From assembly GCF_018863235.1 (NCBI RefSeq), contig NZ_JAHKRS010000010.1:1-64000 (forward strand): 64,000 nt of DNA, given 5' to 3'. Source of the DNA: Pseudomaricurvus albidus. GTDB taxonomy: Bacteria > Pseudomonadota > Gammaproteobacteria > Pseudomonadales > Cellvibrionaceae. Below the pieces are notes generated by a model that made no database searches, was not told where the DNA came from, and was given only the letters and a program-made list of their open reading frames with translations. Position numbers and translations under genes: made by a program. Numbering within the stretch: position 1 is the first letter of the stretch; the number at the start of each line of letters is the position of its first letter. This document shows positions 52,297-62,806 of this stretch, in pieces.

Positions 52297-52974
52297 ATGG
52301 ATGTAAATGCAACAAGCAGCAGTGTCCTGAGTCAGCTTTCCTCCTCCAGAGCTTCGGAGGAGGCCAAAAGCAATGAGTTGGGTAAAGACGAGTTCCTGAC
52401 CCTGTTGGTGACCCAGATGAACAATCAAAACCCACTGGAGCCACAGGATAACGGTGAGTTTATTGCCCAATTGGCTCAGTTCAGTTCGCTGGAAGGTATC
52501 GATAACCTGAATGACACCGTTGATGGTTTTGTCAGCAGCTATCAATCCAGTGCCGCGCTGGAGGCTACAGCGCTGGTTGGACGCCAAGTGCAGGTGCGTA
52601 CTGATACTGCCTGGATGCAGGAAGGTGAGGCCTTCCGCGGTGTGGTAGAGCTGCCGGTCAGCAGTCCGGAAGTGAAGGTCAGTATTTATGATTCTGCCGG
52701 CCAACTGGTGCGCAATGTGGATCTGGGCAGTCAGACAGCAGGTAATCATGATCTGGTTTGGGACGGATTAAATAACGACGGCGAGGCTTTACCGTCCGGA
52801 TTGTACACCGTGAAAGCTGAAGCGCGTTTTGATGGTGAGATGTATCAGGTAAGCACTCTGTTGGGCGCTAATGTCAACAGTGTGACTCTGGGTAGTGCCG
52901 GATCTTCTCCGACCTTGAATCTTGCAGGTCTGGGCAAGGTGTCTCTGGATGATGTACAAACAATCATGCAGTAA
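52297..52974 (+). CDS. flgD: Flagellar hook-capping protein FlgD
   Basis: 225 residues. The hook scaffold needed for FlgE polymerisation. It has the N-terminal LGKDEFLTLLVTQMNNQNPLEPQDNGEFIAQLAQFS block (about 28-62) and a FlgD Ig-like/Tudor domain ending SGLYTVKAEA. Third gene of the operon; flgE follows after about 110 bases. Confidence 0.95.
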   Translation: MDVNATSSSVLSQLSSSRASEEAKSNELGKDEFLTLLVTQMNNQNPLEPQDNGEFIAQLAQFSSLEGIDNLNDTVDGFVSSYQSSAALEATALVGRQVQVRTDTAWMQEGEAFRGVVELPVSSPEVKVSIYDSAGQLVRNVDLGSQTAGNHDLVWDGLNNDGEALPSGLYTVKAEARFDGEMYQVSTLLGANVNSVTLGSAGSSPTLNLAGLGKVSLDDVQTIMQ

Positions 52975-53083
52975 CGGTCAAGACTGGCTCTGAAGCCGGC
53001 TGAAGGAATGGAAACGCCAGGCAGTGGTCGGCGTGTAAAAAATGACAGCGCAGCAGCGCAACAGCATCAAGTGAGGACAGGCA

Positions 53084-54736
53084 ATGTCGTTTAATATCGG
53101 ATTGACGGGTATTCGTGCAGCAGATAACGATTTACGGGTAACGGGCAACAATATTGCGAACGCCAGCACCACCGGTTTTAAGCGGTCGCGCACTGAGTTT
53201 GGTGATGTGTATGCCAGTTCCATTGTTGGTACAGCCAATAACGCTGCTGGGAGTGGCGTGATGTTGGCGGACATTGCCCAGCAGTTTACTCAGGGTAATA
53301 TCACGTTTACTGACAATGTGCTGGATCTGTCTATCGATGGCAGTGGCTTCTTCATCATGAGCGATGGCGGGGACATCAGTTACACCCGTTCAGGCATGTT
53401 CTCTACCGATAATCAGGGGTATGTGGTCAACAACTCCGGTTTTCGTTTGCAAGGGTATGGCGCAGATGAGGAAGGCAATATCATTAATGGTGTGCTTACC
53501 GACCTGCAGATTGATGCCAGTACCCAGGCGCCCAAATTAACCACCGAAGTAAACTCAAACTTCAATCTGGACTCAACAGAGCAGGCTCCGGAAAAAATTA
53601 CCCAAACCTTGAGCTCGGCTAATCTGGCGGCCAGTTTGGCAGGATTGGAATTGCATACGACAACGGGGAGTATGGATCTGGATGCTCTGCTGGCCGGGGT
53701 GGATCTCACTTCTGCTCTCAGCGTTGCGGATGCCTTAAATACCAAGGGTACCGAGCTGGGGCTGGATATTATCGCAACGGCGGATACCGTCAACTCGACC
53801 GTCTCAGTAACTCTGGGTGATGGCCTGGTTTTGAGTAATGATGTGAATGGCGATGATGTTGTCGATGCCGGTGAGATCCTCACCGTAGACAGCCGTTCTG
53901 CGCAATTTGATCCAACTGATCCGGATACTTACAACTCGGCTACTTCGGTCACTATTTATGACAGTCTGGGTAACCCTCATGTCATGACTCAGTATTTCGT
54001 GAAAGGTCGTACGGAATCTGCGGACGAAACCACCGATGCGGCTACCAGTGTGGCGACTACTTCCAATAACTGGACCATGTATATCCAGATTGACGGCGAA
54101 AACGTAGGCCCTGTGGATGCCGCTGGCGATTCTACCGGGTTTGCCATGCGCTTCAGCAGTGATGGCAGTTTGCATCCGACGTCTGATCAGTCTTTTGTTA
54201 TTGATAACTGGACCCCGCTGGACGAAAACGGCAATTACAACGGTGCCTTGCCGTCTGCCCCCGGCGCAACCTTGCCGCTTCCAACTCCCGCAGCGTCTTC
54301 AAATTTTGTCATCAATATTGGCGGCTCTACACAGTACGGCTCTGATTTTGGTGTGAATGATGTGGATCAGGACGGTTACACCACGGGCCGTCTGTCTGGT
54401 GTCAGTATTGATGATGGCGGTGTGGTATTTGCCCGTTTCACTAATGGTCAGGCTCAGGTTCTGGGTCAGGTAGCGCTGGCAGGCTTTAATAATGAACAGG
54501 GCTTGCAGCCTCAGGGAGCTACGGGTTGGACAGAAACCTTTGAGTCAGGCACACCTTTGGTTGGAGCCCCGCAAACAGCGGCTCTGGGATTGATTCAGTC
54601 CGGTGCTCTTGAGGATTCCAATGTGGATTTGTCAGAAGAGTTGGTCAATCTGATTATTGCGCAACGCAACTACCAATCCAATGCCAAGACCATTGAGACT
54701 GCAGACCAAGTGACCCAGACAATCCTCAACATCTAA
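53084..54736 (+). CDS. flgE: Flagellar hook protein FlgE
   Basis: 550 residues, clearly longer than the ~400-460 of E. coli and Pseudomonas hooks. N-terminal [32 protein letters not shown] and C-terminal [32 protein letters not shown] are the conserved rod/hook ends. The middle has the FlgE-specific [13 protein letters not shown] and [18 protein letters not shown]. The extra length is in the surface-exposed middle (about 150-280, Thr/Ala/Asp-rich), which is probably an enlarged outer hook domain. A terminator-like hairpin follows. Confidence 0.95.
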   Translation: MSFNIGLTGIRAADNDLRVTGNNIANASTTGFKRSRTEFGDVYASSIVGTANNAAGSGVMLADIAQQFTQGNITFTDNVLDLSIDGSGFFIMSDGGDISYTRSGMFSTDNQGYVVNNSGFRLQGYGADEEGNIINGVLTDLQIDASTQAPKLTTEVNSNFNLDSTEQAPEKITQTLSSANLAASLAGLELHTTTGSMDLDALLAGVDLTSALSVADALNTKGTELGLDIIATADTVNSTVSVTLGDGLVLSNDVNGDDVVDAGEILTVDSRSAQFDPTDPDTYNSATSVTIYDSLGNPHVMTQYFVKGRTESADETTDAATSVATTSNNWTMYIQIDGENVGPVDAAGDSTGFAMRFSSDGSLHPTSDQSFVIDNWTPLDENGNYNGALPSAPGATLPLPTPAASSNFVINIGGSTQYGSDFGVNDVDQDGYTTGRLSGVSIDDGGVVFARFTNGQAQVLGQVALAGFNNEQGLQPQGATGWTETFESGTPLVGAPQTAALGLIQSGALEDSNVDLSEELVNLIIAQRNYQSNAKTIETADQVTQTILNI

Positions 54737-54753
54737 ATCTATTTGGTCTAAAG

Positions 54754-54788
54754 AGGGGTAACTGTTCATCGGTTTCCCCTTTACTTTT
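54754..54788 (+). terminator. Terminator-like hairpin after flgE
   Basis: AGGGGTAAC (54754-54762) pairs with GTTTCCCCT (54772-54780) with one mismatch, followed by TTACTTTT. It separates flgBCDE from the flgF promoter. Confidence 0.7.
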
Positions 54789-54804
54789 CCTGCCGATTTA
54801 AAAT

Positions 54805-54819
54805 TGGCCTGCTCCTTGC
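54805..54819 (+). promoter_or_regulatory. flgFp: Sigma54 promoter of flgFGHIJKL
   Basis: TGGCCT-N5-TTGC with GG (54806-54807) and GC (54818-54819) exactly 10 bases apart. Predicted start near 54831, 61 bases before flgF. Pseudomonas has a sigma54-dependent promoter at the same point. Confidence 0.78.
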
Positions 54820-54843
54820 AATATCTCTGACAGAACCCCAAAA

Positions 54844-54860
54844 GCGGCAAACTTTGTCGC
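54844..54860. promoter_or_regulatory. GCGGCAA/TTGTCGC inverted element downstream of the flgF promoter
   Basis: GCGGCAA (54844-54850), ACT, TTGTCGC (54854-54860): a near-perfect palindrome about 13-30 bases past the predicted start, in the same place as the element at flgB. Confidence 0.55.
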
Positions 54861-54891
54861 ACTGGGGGAAATGTTTAAGAGGAGATTTGCA

Positions 54892-55626
54892 GTGGACAAG
54901 GCTCTATACATATCCATGACCGGCGCCAAACACAATATGATGGCGCAAGGTGTTCATGCCAATAATCTGGCCAACGCCAATACCAATGGCTTCCGTGCTG
55001 ACTTTGCTCAGGCGCGGAGCATGCCGGTATACAACGGCGAAGGTTATCCCACCCGTGCTTACGCCCTGACGGAAAACCCCAGTACAGATTTTTCTCAGGG
55101 GCCGATGATTCAGACCGGTAACGATCTGGATTTTGCCATTGAAGGTGAAGGCTTCATTGCCGTTCAGGGGATGGATGGTCAGGAAGCCTATACCCGTTCA
55201 GCCAGTCTGCAAATCACCCCACAGGGCCAACTCCTGACCGGCAATGGTTTTCCGGTGTTGGGCGATGGTGGTCCGGTGTTTATCCCGCCCAACAGCAAAG
55301 TGGATATCGGTGCTGACGGCACGATTACCACAACCGGTGATACGCCGCTGGATCAGGCTCAGCTTGATCGTCTGCGTCTGGTCAAGCCCGATATGGCGCA
55401 AATGGTCAAAAGTGAAGATGGTCTTTTTCGTCAGAAAAACGGCGCTCAGGCTCCCGTGGATGGCAGTGTGCGTCTGCAGTCCGGATTTGTGGAGGGCAGT
55501 AACGTAAACACGATTACCGAGTTTACCGAAGTGTTGTCGTTATCCCGCCAATATGAACTCAGCATCAAGATGATGAAGACCGTTGAAGGTAATTCTGAAG
55601 CTTCGGCGCGGTTATTGCAGAGTTAA
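54892..55626 (+). CDS. flgF: Flagellar proximal rod protein FlgF
   Basis: 244 residues from GTG 54892, with AAGAGGAG (54877-54884) before it; the upstream in-frame ATG at 54871 overlaps this site and is rejected. Conserved ends: MTGAKHNMMAQGVHANNLANANTNGF and FVEGSNVNTITEFTEVLSLSRQYELSIKMMKT. First gene of the flgFGHIJKL run. Confidence 0.95.
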   Translation: MDKALYISMTGAKHNMMAQGVHANNLANANTNGFRADFAQARSMPVYNGEGYPTRAYALTENPSTDFSQGPMIQTGNDLDFAIEGEGFIAVQGMDGQEAYTRSASLQITPQGQLLTGNGFPVLGDGGPVFIPPNSKVDIGADGTITTTGDTPLDQAQLDRLRLVKPDMAQMVKSEDGLFRQKNGAQAPVDGSVRLQSGFVEGSNVNTITEFTEVLSLSRQYELSIKMMKTVEGNSEASARLLQS

Positions 55627-55740
55627 CGGCAGAGCGAATTAGCGTCAGCATTTTGTCATATATGCAAGCGGGCGTGGCGGAGTGACGAAATACCACCAGC
55701 CACCATCCGATAAAAGAATGAATGAAGAATAGGTAACCGT

Positions 55741-56526
55741 ATGATTCCAGCTCTATATATCAGTAAAACAGGCCTGAGCGCGCAGGATACACAACTCAGT
55801 ACTATCTCGAACAACCTGGCTAATGCTTCAACGGTGGGGTTCAAGCGTGAGCGGGCCGTGTTTGAAGATCTGTTCTATCAGGTGCAGAGACAGCCTGGGG
55901 CGCAGTCCAGCCAGGACACTCAACTGCCATCGGGTCTGCAGGTAGGTACCGGTACCCGTATTGTCGGAACTCAGAAAGAGTTTACTTCTGGCAGTATGCA
56001 GGTGACTGGCAACAGTCTGGATGTGGCCATCAACGGCCGTGGATTTTTTCAGGTACTGGGTGCGGATGGAGAGCTGGCTTATACCCGTAATGGCGAATTT
56101 CACCTCAGCGCTGAAGGGGAGATCGTCAACGCGGCGGGGCTGCCGCTGCAGCCTGGCATTGTGGTTCCGGAGGGTACCATGCAGCTGACCATTGGTGATG
56201 ACGGTATGGTCAGTGCGACCGTGAGTGGCCAGACCGATCCACAGGAACTGGGTCAGATTGAATTGGCGGATTTCATCAATCCGGCTGGTCTGCAGGCAGT
56301 GGGTGGCAACATTTTTCGTCAGACGGCTGCCAGTGGTGATCCGGTTACCGGTATTGCCGGTCTGGATGGTATGGGCTCGGTTAAACAGGGCGCTCTGGAA
56401 AACTCTAACGTGGATATCGTGGAAGAAATGGTCAACATGATTACCACGCAACGGGTTTACGAATTGAATTCCAAAGTGGTTTCAACGGCAGATCAGATGC
56501 TGCAGTACATCAGCCAGAATCTGTAA
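55741..56526 (+). CDS. flgG: Flagellar distal rod protein FlgG
   Basis: 261 residues. MIPALYISKTGLSAQDTQLSTISNNLANASTVGFKR, LQVGTGTRIVGTQKEFTSG and QGALENSNVDIVEEMVNMITTQRVYELNSKVV are classic FlgG blocks. Starts 114 bases after flgF. Confidence 0.96.
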   Translation: MIPALYISKTGLSAQDTQLSTISNNLANASTVGFKRERAVFEDLFYQVQRQPGAQSSQDTQLPSGLQVGTGTRIVGTQKEFTSGSMQVTGNSLDVAINGRGFFQVLGADGELAYTRNGEFHLSAEGEIVNAAGLPLQPGIVVPEGTMQLTIGDDGMVSATVSGQTDPQELGQIELADFINPAGLQAVGGNIFRQTAASGDPVTGIAGLDGMGSVKQGALENSNVDIVEEMVNMITTQRVYELNSKVVSTADQMLQYISQNL

Positions 56527-56559
56527 TTACACGAATAGTGCAAAACGATAGGTAGCGTC

Positions 56560-57276
56560 ATGCTTTCTGTGGTGAAAACAAAAACTGTCTCTCAAGTCGT
56601 GGCTAAGCCAGTACTTCTGATGTCTGTTTTAATGGTCTTCATGTCCGGTTGTACCGTCTACAACACCGTGCAACCAGGTGATCCGGCTTACGCGCCGGTA
56701 CTGGGGCAGACTCAGCAGCAGGTTCAGCAATCCTCCGGTTCTCTGTACCGTCAGGGGTATGGGTTGGAGTTGTTTTCAGACAGCAAGGCCCATCGGGTTG
56801 GAGACGTGATTACCATCGTTTTAAACGAGCGAACCGTATCTCAGAAGAGCAGTAATGTCTCTATTGCCAAAGAGAGTGATAACTCCCTCAATGCCGGTCC
56901 CGTGTTGGGCACTTTGCCGACCTATAAAAATCTGAGTCTGGACACTGATATCAGTCAGAATCGGGATTTCTCCGGAGAGTCCGATGCCGACCAAAGTAAC
57001 CGGCTGGAAGGCAATATTACCGTGACAGTTGCCGAAGTGTTGGCCAACGGCAATCTGATTGTGCGTGGTGAAAAGTGGATGACTCTGAACCGCGGGGATG
57101 AATACATACGTATCAGTGGCATCGTGCGACCGGATGATGTGACTCCTGAAAACACCGTGCTATCCAATCGTCTGGCGAATGCCCGAATTTCTTACAGCGG
57201 CACAGGTGACCTGGCCAACAGTAATCAAATGGGCTGGTTGAGCCAGTTTTTTAACAGCCCGCTCTGGCCACTTTAA
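56560..57276 (+). CDS. flgH: Flagellar L-ring lipoprotein FlgH
   Basis: 238 residues with a lipoprotein signal ([14 protein letters not shown], lipid Cys at about 31). Forms the outer-membrane ring of the basal body. [20 protein letters not shown] and the ending [23 protein letters not shown] are typical. Confidence 0.96.
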   Translation: MLSVVKTKTVSQVVAKPVLLMSVLMVFMSGCTVYNTVQPGDPAYAPVLGQTQQQVQQSSGSLYRQGYGLELFSDSKAHRVGDVITIVLNERTVSQKSSNVSIAKESDNSLNAGPVLGTLPTYKNLSLDTDISQNRDFSGESDADQSNRLEGNITVTVAEVLANGNLIVRGEKWMTLNRGDEYIRISGIVRPDDVTPENTVLSNRLANARISYSGTGDLANSNQMGWLSQFFNSPLWPL

Positions 57277-57299
57277 GCTCTCTACCGGATATACATCTG

Positions 57300-58454
57300 A
57301 TGAAAACATTATCACTTAAGTTACAAGCTGCAATCAGGCCTCTTTTGGCGATTGTTTGTGTAGTAATGGTCACAGTAACGGTAACAACAGGTTCTTCCCC
57401 GGCCAGTGCCGAGCGCATTAAAGACCTGGCCGACATTGCCGGTATCCGCTCGAATAAACTGTTGGGTTACGGATTGGTGGTTGGTCTGGATGGTACCGGT
57501 GATAAAACCAATCAGGCGCCTTTTACGACCCAGTCTTTTAACAGCATGGTTAAGCAGTTCGGCATTAATATTCCTGCCGGTACGCGTTATAACCTGAAGA
57601 ATGTGGCTGCAGTCATGGTCAGTGCAGAATTACCTGCCTTTGCCAAGCCTGGCAAAAAAATTGATGTCACAGTTTCGTCCATCGGAGACTCCAAAAGTCT
57701 TCGTGGCGGAACGCTTTTAATGACACCCTTAAAGGCTCTCGACGGGAATGTCTATGCAGTTGCTCAGGGCAATTTGTTGGTAGGGGGCTTTGGTGCTGAA
57801 GGCAATGATGGCTCTAAGTTAACGGTCAATATTCCCAGTGCCGGCCGTATTCCTAATGGCGCTATGGTAGAGCGCAGCTCACCCAATGATTTTAATGATG
57901 GTTCTCCCATTGTTTTTAATCTGCATCAATCAGATTTCACCACCGCAAAATACATTGCCAAGGCGATTAATGACATGCTGGGCCCCGATGTGGCGAAGCC
58001 ATTGGATGCAGCCTCCATTATGGTCAGTGCTCCTCTGGACCCTGCACAAAAAGTGAATTTCCTGTCGCTGCTCGAAAATATCGAAGTCAAAACCGGTCGG
58101 GCACCCGCACGGGTTGTGATTAATTCCCGTACAGGAACCATCGTTGTTGGGCAGGACGTGCGTGTTGAGCCAGTAGCGGTAACTCACGGCAGCTTGACCG
58201 TGAGTGTATCGGAAAGCATTCAGGTCAGTCAGCCTGGGGCGTTGTCTGGTGGAGAGACGGTGGTTACGCCTCAGACCAATGAAGTGTCTGCGGAAGAAGA
58301 AATCAACCCCATGTTTAAACTGGAAGCCGGAACCAGTCTCGAAAGTATTGTGAGAGCCGTCAACCTTGTCGGTGCAGCGCCCAGTGATTTAATGGCAATT
58401 CTTGAGGCTATGAAACAGGCAGGCGCATTGAAAGCCGACCTGATTGTTATATAA
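57300..58454 (+). CDS. flgI: Flagellar P-ring protein FlgI
   Basis: 384 residues with a signal peptide (about 1-38, cleavage after SSPASA). Forms the periplasmic ring around the rod. [33 protein letters not shown] and [39 protein letters not shown] are diagnostic. Between flgH and flgJ, as expected. Confidence 0.97.
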   Translation: MKTLSLKLQAAIRPLLAIVCVVMVTVTVTTGSSPASAERIKDLADIAGIRSNKLLGYGLVVGLDGTGDKTNQAPFTTQSFNSMVKQFGINIPAGTRYNLKNVAAVMVSAELPAFAKPGKKIDVTVSSIGDSKSLRGGTLLMTPLKALDGNVYAVAQGNLLVGGFGAEGNDGSKLTVNIPSAGRIPNGAMVERSSPNDFNDGSPIVFNLHQSDFTTAKYIAKAINDMLGPDVAKPLDAASIMVSAPLDPAQKVNFLSLLENIEVKTGRAPARVVINSRTGTIVVGQDVRVEPVAVTHGSLTVSVSESIQVSQPGALSGGETVVTPQTNEVSAEEEINPMFKLEAGTSLESIVRAVNLVGAAPSDLMAILEAMKQAGALKADLIVI

Positions 58455-58519
58455 ACCTAATTGCTTAATCAGAATCACAAGTTAATCCACTTCAATCAGT
58501 CATCAGTTTGGAACCTTTT

Positions 58520-59518
58520 ATGAGTCTTGATCAATACAGCGCAATGCCGCCCGGTCTGGGTACAGACGCCAGTGTCTATACAGATTTGACGGGACTGCAG
58601 AAAATCAAGCAATTGAATAAAGGCAGTACCGAGGATCGGGATCAGGCTCTGGAACAAGTTGCACAACAGTTTGAATCTGTATTTCTCGGCATGATGATGA
58701 AATCAATGCGAGATGCCAATAAAGCATTTGAAGATGATGAAATGTCTGGTTCCAGTGAAATGAAGTTTTATCAGCAAATGTTTGATCAGCAATTAACATT
58801 AAGTCTCTCAAACAAGGGTGTCGGTATTGCCGAGGCGATGGTAAGACAATTGAAGCAGGGCGTGTCGACCAGTGAAATACCTTCTGTGACTTCGCCAGTA
58901 ACAGACGGCTCTGACATGAATAACTACTTCAAAAACGTGATCGAGAAAGTGGTTAGCAGTGTTGTGGATGATGCTGGCCAGAGCCCGGTAACCAGCACCC
59001 CGACCAGTGATCAAAAGACCTTACGGAACTCTGAAGAAAGCCTGACACTGGAAACATTTAAGGAGCATCTGTTACCTTTGGCCCGCAAAGCGGCAAAAGC
59101 ACTGGGTGTGGATGCCGGTGTTATTCTTTCCCAGGCGGCGTTAGAAACTGGTTGGGGTCGACATATGATTAAAGATCAGGATGGTCGCAACAGCTATAAC
59201 CTGTTTGGCATTAAAGCAGACAGTGGTTGGCAGGGGGATACGGCCGTGGTTTCAACTCTGGAATATCGTGATGGTATCCCCGCTCAGGAAAAGGCCAGTT
59301 TTCGCTCTTATAACTCCTACGAAGAGAGTTTTAGAGATTACGTATCCTTTATACAAAGCCACAGCCGTTATCAGGATGCACTCAAGTCCGGGGCAGATGC
59401 CAGCAAGTATTTAAATGGCTTGCAACAGGCAGGCTACGCAACAGACCCCAAGTATGCTGACAAGATTATGGGAATCGTCGAGCAGCATTTCCCGAAACAA
59501 CTGGCGGATAGAGGTTAA
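58520..59518 (+). CDS. flgJ: Flagellar rod cap and muramidase FlgJ
   Basis: 332 residues from ATG 58520. An N-terminal rod-cap domain (about 35-110, QFESVFLGMMMKSMRDANK) and a C-terminal glucosaminidase-type domain (about 190-325, ILSQAALETGWGRHM with the catalytic Glu, and NLFGIKAD). The enzyme half cuts peptidoglycan to let the rod through. It ends 5 bases before flgK. Confidence 0.96.
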   Translation: MSLDQYSAMPPGLGTDASVYTDLTGLQKIKQLNKGSTEDRDQALEQVAQQFESVFLGMMMKSMRDANKAFEDDEMSGSSEMKFYQQMFDQQLTLSLSNKGVGIAEAMVRQLKQGVSTSEIPSVTSPVTDGSDMNNYFKNVIEKVVSSVVDDAGQSPVTSTPTSDQKTLRNSEESLTLETFKEHLLPLARKAAKALGVDAGVILSQAALETGWGRHMIKDQDGRNSYNLFGIKADSGWQGDTAVVSTLEYRDGIPAQEKASFRSYNSYEESFRDYVSFIQSHSRYQDALKSGADASKYLNGLQQAGYATDPKYADKIMGIVEQHFPKQLADRG

Positions 59519-59523
59519 GTATC

Positions 59524-61506
59524 ATGGCCGGATTATTAAGTTCCGCCATTTCAGGTTTGAAGGTCAGTCAAAATGCTTTGCAGACGACGGGTCACAATAT
59601 TGCCAATGCCAATACCGTAGGCTACAGCAGGCAAAAAGTAGAGGTTGCCAGCAATACCGGGCAATTTACCGGAAGTGGATTTATTGGGAACGGCGCCAGT
59701 GTTACTACGATTGAGCGAGCCGTTGACCAGTTTTTGATATCGCAGTTACGAGGTGAGACATCACTGTCGGCAGGCCTCAATGCGTTCAATGAGCAAATTG
59801 GCCAGCTGGATAATTTGTTGTCTGATTCAACAACCGGGTTGTCGGGAAGCCTGAATCAGTTTTATGCCGCCATGGAAAATGCAGCCGATGACCCGGGATC
59901 AATCGCATCCCGTCAGCAGTTGATCAGTCAGGCAGAAAACCTTGCGGGTCGTTTTAACACTCTTTATGACAATCTTGAAACCCTGGAGCAGGGCGTCAGT
60001 CAAAATATGATCGCAGCGGTCGATCAGATTAACGTTTTGTCCAAATCCATTGCTGAACTGAATCTGAGTATTACCAAGGCTGCTGGAGAAAGCGGTCATA
60101 TGCCCAATGATTTGCTCGATAAGCGCGATGAGCTGTTGCGACAAATGTCTGAGCTGGTCAATGTGGATGTGGTCGATCAGGGCGATGGCATGATTAATGT
60201 GAATGTCGGCTCTGGACAAGCGCTGGTCGTCGGCAACTCCTCTCGTGAAATTGCAGTAGTGAATGGCAACCCGGATCCCCAGAAAAAAGATATTGCTTAT
60301 GTCGACGGTACCCAATCCCAGGTGATTTCCCGATACATCAATGGCGGGCAGTTAGGCGGCTTGATGGAGTTTAACAGTGAAACCCTGGCTGGAGCTTATA
60401 ACGAGCTTGGGCGGCTGGCCATTGGTCTCAGTGATTCCATTAATAGTGCACACAGTCTCGGCATTGATTTAAATGGCCAGCTGGGCGGTAACTTTTTTAA
60501 GGATGTTAACAATGCCAGCCTGACGAGTAGCAGGGCACTGGCGGACAGTCGCAATTCCCTGTCCAGTGGTCAGGTGACTGTCGAAATCACTGATGTCACC
60601 CAATTGACCACCAGTGACTATGTGATGGAAGTATCCCCCGATGGTGTGAGCTATCAGGTCACTCGCGAATCCGACGGAAAGGTGGTATTTGCGGATAGTA
60701 CTTTGCCGATAGAGTTCGATGGTGTGGTTCTGGATATTTCCGGAACGTTGAATGCCGGAGATCGTTTTTTGATTCAGCCTACCAAAACCGGGGCTCGAGA
60801 CATAGATACCGTTATTTCCCAACCCGCACAGCTGGCACTGGCAAGCCCTCTTGAAACAGCCACTGACAGCGGTAATGTAGGAGCTGCCAGTATCAGTGCG
60901 GGTTCAGTGACCAGTCTGACGGACATCAATGGCAATCCTTCGTTTTTCTCAACCAGTGGCACGATGACTCCACCGTTGGTGGTTCAGTTCACCTCAGCGA
61001 CCACCTACGACATTCTGGACAACAGTGACCCGGGTAACCCGGTGGCGTTAACGCCACCCATTACCAATCAGACATTCAATCCGGGGGCCAGCAACACGCT
61101 ACCGCTTGAGGATTTTGGAATATCGGTGAGTATCGATGGTGCCCCGGCAACCGGTGACCGTTTTACTCTCAGCTTCAATGACAATGCCTCGACAGATAAT
61201 CGAAATGCCTTAAGCCTGATTGGTGTGACTCACTCTAATGTGTTGGACGATGGCCAGACAGCCCTCAGCGATGCATACAGCCAGCTGGTGCAAACAGTGG
61301 GCAGCCAGGCAAATGCATCGAATATCAATTTGGAGGCCAGTCAGCAAATACTGACACAAACACAGAGTTTGCGGGACTCCGTTTCCGGGGTGAACCTGGA
61401 TGAAGAGGCCGCTAACCTGATTCAATATGAGCAGTTGTATAACGCCAATGCTCAGGTGATTTCTGTGGCTCGCGACTTGTTTGATCGCTTGACCAGCATC
61501 TTCTGA
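59524..61506 (+). CDS. flgK: Hook-filament junction protein FlgK (HAP1)
   Basis: 660 residues. N-terminal LLSSAISGLKVSQNALQTTGHNIANANTVGYSRQ and C-terminal VNLDEEAANLIQYEQLYNANAQVISVARDLFDRL are conserved. The middle (about 330-560) is a large variable domain, making it longer than in E. coli (547) and near the Pseudomonas length. Exported with help from FlgN. Confidence 0.96.
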   Translation: MAGLLSSAISGLKVSQNALQTTGHNIANANTVGYSRQKVEVASNTGQFTGSGFIGNGASVTTIERAVDQFLISQLRGETSLSAGLNAFNEQIGQLDNLLSDSTTGLSGSLNQFYAAMENAADDPGSIASRQQLISQAENLAGRFNTLYDNLETLEQGVSQNMIAAVDQINVLSKSIAELNLSITKAAGESGHMPNDLLDKRDELLRQMSELVNVDVVDQGDGMINVNVGSGQALVVGNSSREIAVVNGNPDPQKKDIAYVDGTQSQVISRYINGGQLGGLMEFNSETLAGAYNELGRLAIGLSDSINSAHSLGIDLNGQLGGNFFKDVNNASLTSSRALADSRNSLSSGQVTVEITDVTQLTTSDYVMEVSPDGVSYQVTRESDGKVVFADSTLPIEFDGVVLDISGTLNAGDRFLIQPTKTGARDIDTVISQPAQLALASPLETATDSGNVGAASISAGSVTSLTDINGNPSFFSTSGTMTPPLVVQFTSATTYDILDNSDPGNPVALTPPITNQTFNPGASNTLPLEDFGISVSIDGAPATGDRFTLSFNDNASTDNRNALSLIGVTHSNVLDDGQTALSDAYSQLVQTVGSQANASNINLEASQQILTQTQSLRDSVSGVNLDEEAANLIQYEQLYNANAQVISVARDLFDRLTSIF

Positions 61507-61538
61507 TTGCGGATTTAGTTTTTGACAGGCATTGACCT

Positions 61539-62786
61539 ATGAGAATTTCAACCATACAGATCTTTAATATTGCCAATAACAGTATTCGTGATTCAAGCAA
61601 TGCTATTGCCAAGACTCAGGAGCAGTTGTCTACAGGGCAACGTATTTTGACCGCCTCTGATGATCCAGTGGGTGCAGCCAAGGTATTGGAGTTAGAGCAT
61701 AATCTGTCACGTATTGAGCAATACGGGAAGAATATTGATCTGGCTGAAAACAGCCTGTCGCTGGAAGAAACAACCCTCGACAGCGTCTCAAACCTGATTC
61801 AGCGTGTTCGGGAGCTTGCAGTAAAGGCGGGCAACACAGCAACACACACGCCACAAGACTATCAGAACATTGCCAGTGAGATTAACGCACGCATCGACGA
61901 GTTGAAAGAATTGATGAATGCTCAAAATGCTGCTGGCGATTATATTTTTGCAGGTTATAAAGGCGGCGAGGCGCCGTTTACCGGTAATGCACAGGCTGGC
62001 TTTGAGTTTTTGGGCAGTGAGGGCGGGCTTAACATCAAGGTCTCTGAATCCACTTCTGTCCAAGTCAGTGATTCGGGTAAAGATATTTTTTGGAATATCC
62101 CGGCCGCTGAAAACTCAATGCGAACGTCTGCCAGCAGCGTCAACACTGCGGATCCTGCCGCTAAAATCAGCGTGGGACAGATCGTAGATCAGGAGGCGTA
62201 CGATGCTTTTTACCCTGAAGATATGATCATTACTTATGATCAGGGGACAGACAGCCTGTCGTTCACAGAACGTTCTACCGGCTTGCCGGTGACAGATCCT
62301 GTCAGCGGTCTGCCAATGACGGGCATTCCTTACACTCCGGGTACGGATATAGAAGTGCATGGCGTCAGTGTGAGAATGACAGGGCAGCCTGATGACGGCG
62401 ATCAGTTTTTTATCGACTCTTCTCCCAATCAGGACATATTGACGACCTTGAGTCGCTTCAGTGAAGCGATGAGTAACTATGACGGCTCTGAAGACAGTAA
62501 AACCGCATTGACTACCGTGGTAGGCAATACGTTGGATAATCTGGATAACACGCAGGAAGTCTTATCTCAGACGACTGCAACGCTTGGGGCGCGTTTCAAT
62601 ACGCTCGACAGTATGAGAGAGCAGCACCTGGATACACAGCTGTATACTCAGGAAGTTCTTGGTGAGATTCGCGATCTGGATTACGCCGAAGCGGCCACGC
62701 GTTTGTCGGCCCAATCTTTAATTCTTGATGCTGCCCAGGCGAGCTTCATGAGAGTCAGTCAGTTAACCTTATTCAGTCGTATGTAA
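61539..62786 (+). CDS. flgL: Hook-filament junction protein FlgL (HAP3)
   Basis: 415 residues. N-terminal MRISTIQIFNIANNSIRDSSNAIAKTQEQLSTGQRILTASDDPVGA and the flagellin-like C-terminal coiled coil (LDYAEAATRLSAQSLILDAAQASFMRVSQLTLFSRM) are diagnostic. Last rightward gene before a convergent small gene; 20 bases separate their ends. Confidence 0.96.
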   Translation: MRISTIQIFNIANNSIRDSSNAIAKTQEQLSTGQRILTASDDPVGAAKVLELEHNLSRIEQYGKNIDLAENSLSLEETTLDSVSNLIQRVRELAVKAGNTATHTPQDYQNIASEINARIDELKELMNAQNAAGDYIFAGYKGGEAPFTGNAQAGFEFLGSEGGLNIKVSESTSVQVSDSGKDIFWNIPAAENSMRTSASSVNTADPAAKISVGQIVDQEAYDAFYPEDMIITYDQGTDSLSFTERSTGLPVTDPVSGLPMTGIPYTPGTDIEVHGVSVRMTGQPDDGDQFFIDSSPNQDILTTLSRFSEAMSNYDGSEDSKTALTTVVGNTLDNLDNTQEVLSQTTATLGARFNTLDSMREQHLDTQLYTQEVLGEIRDLDYAEAATRLSAQSLILDAAQASFMRVSQLTLFSRM

Positions 62787-62806
62787 TAGACTGTCTGCTC
62801 TTCTCG

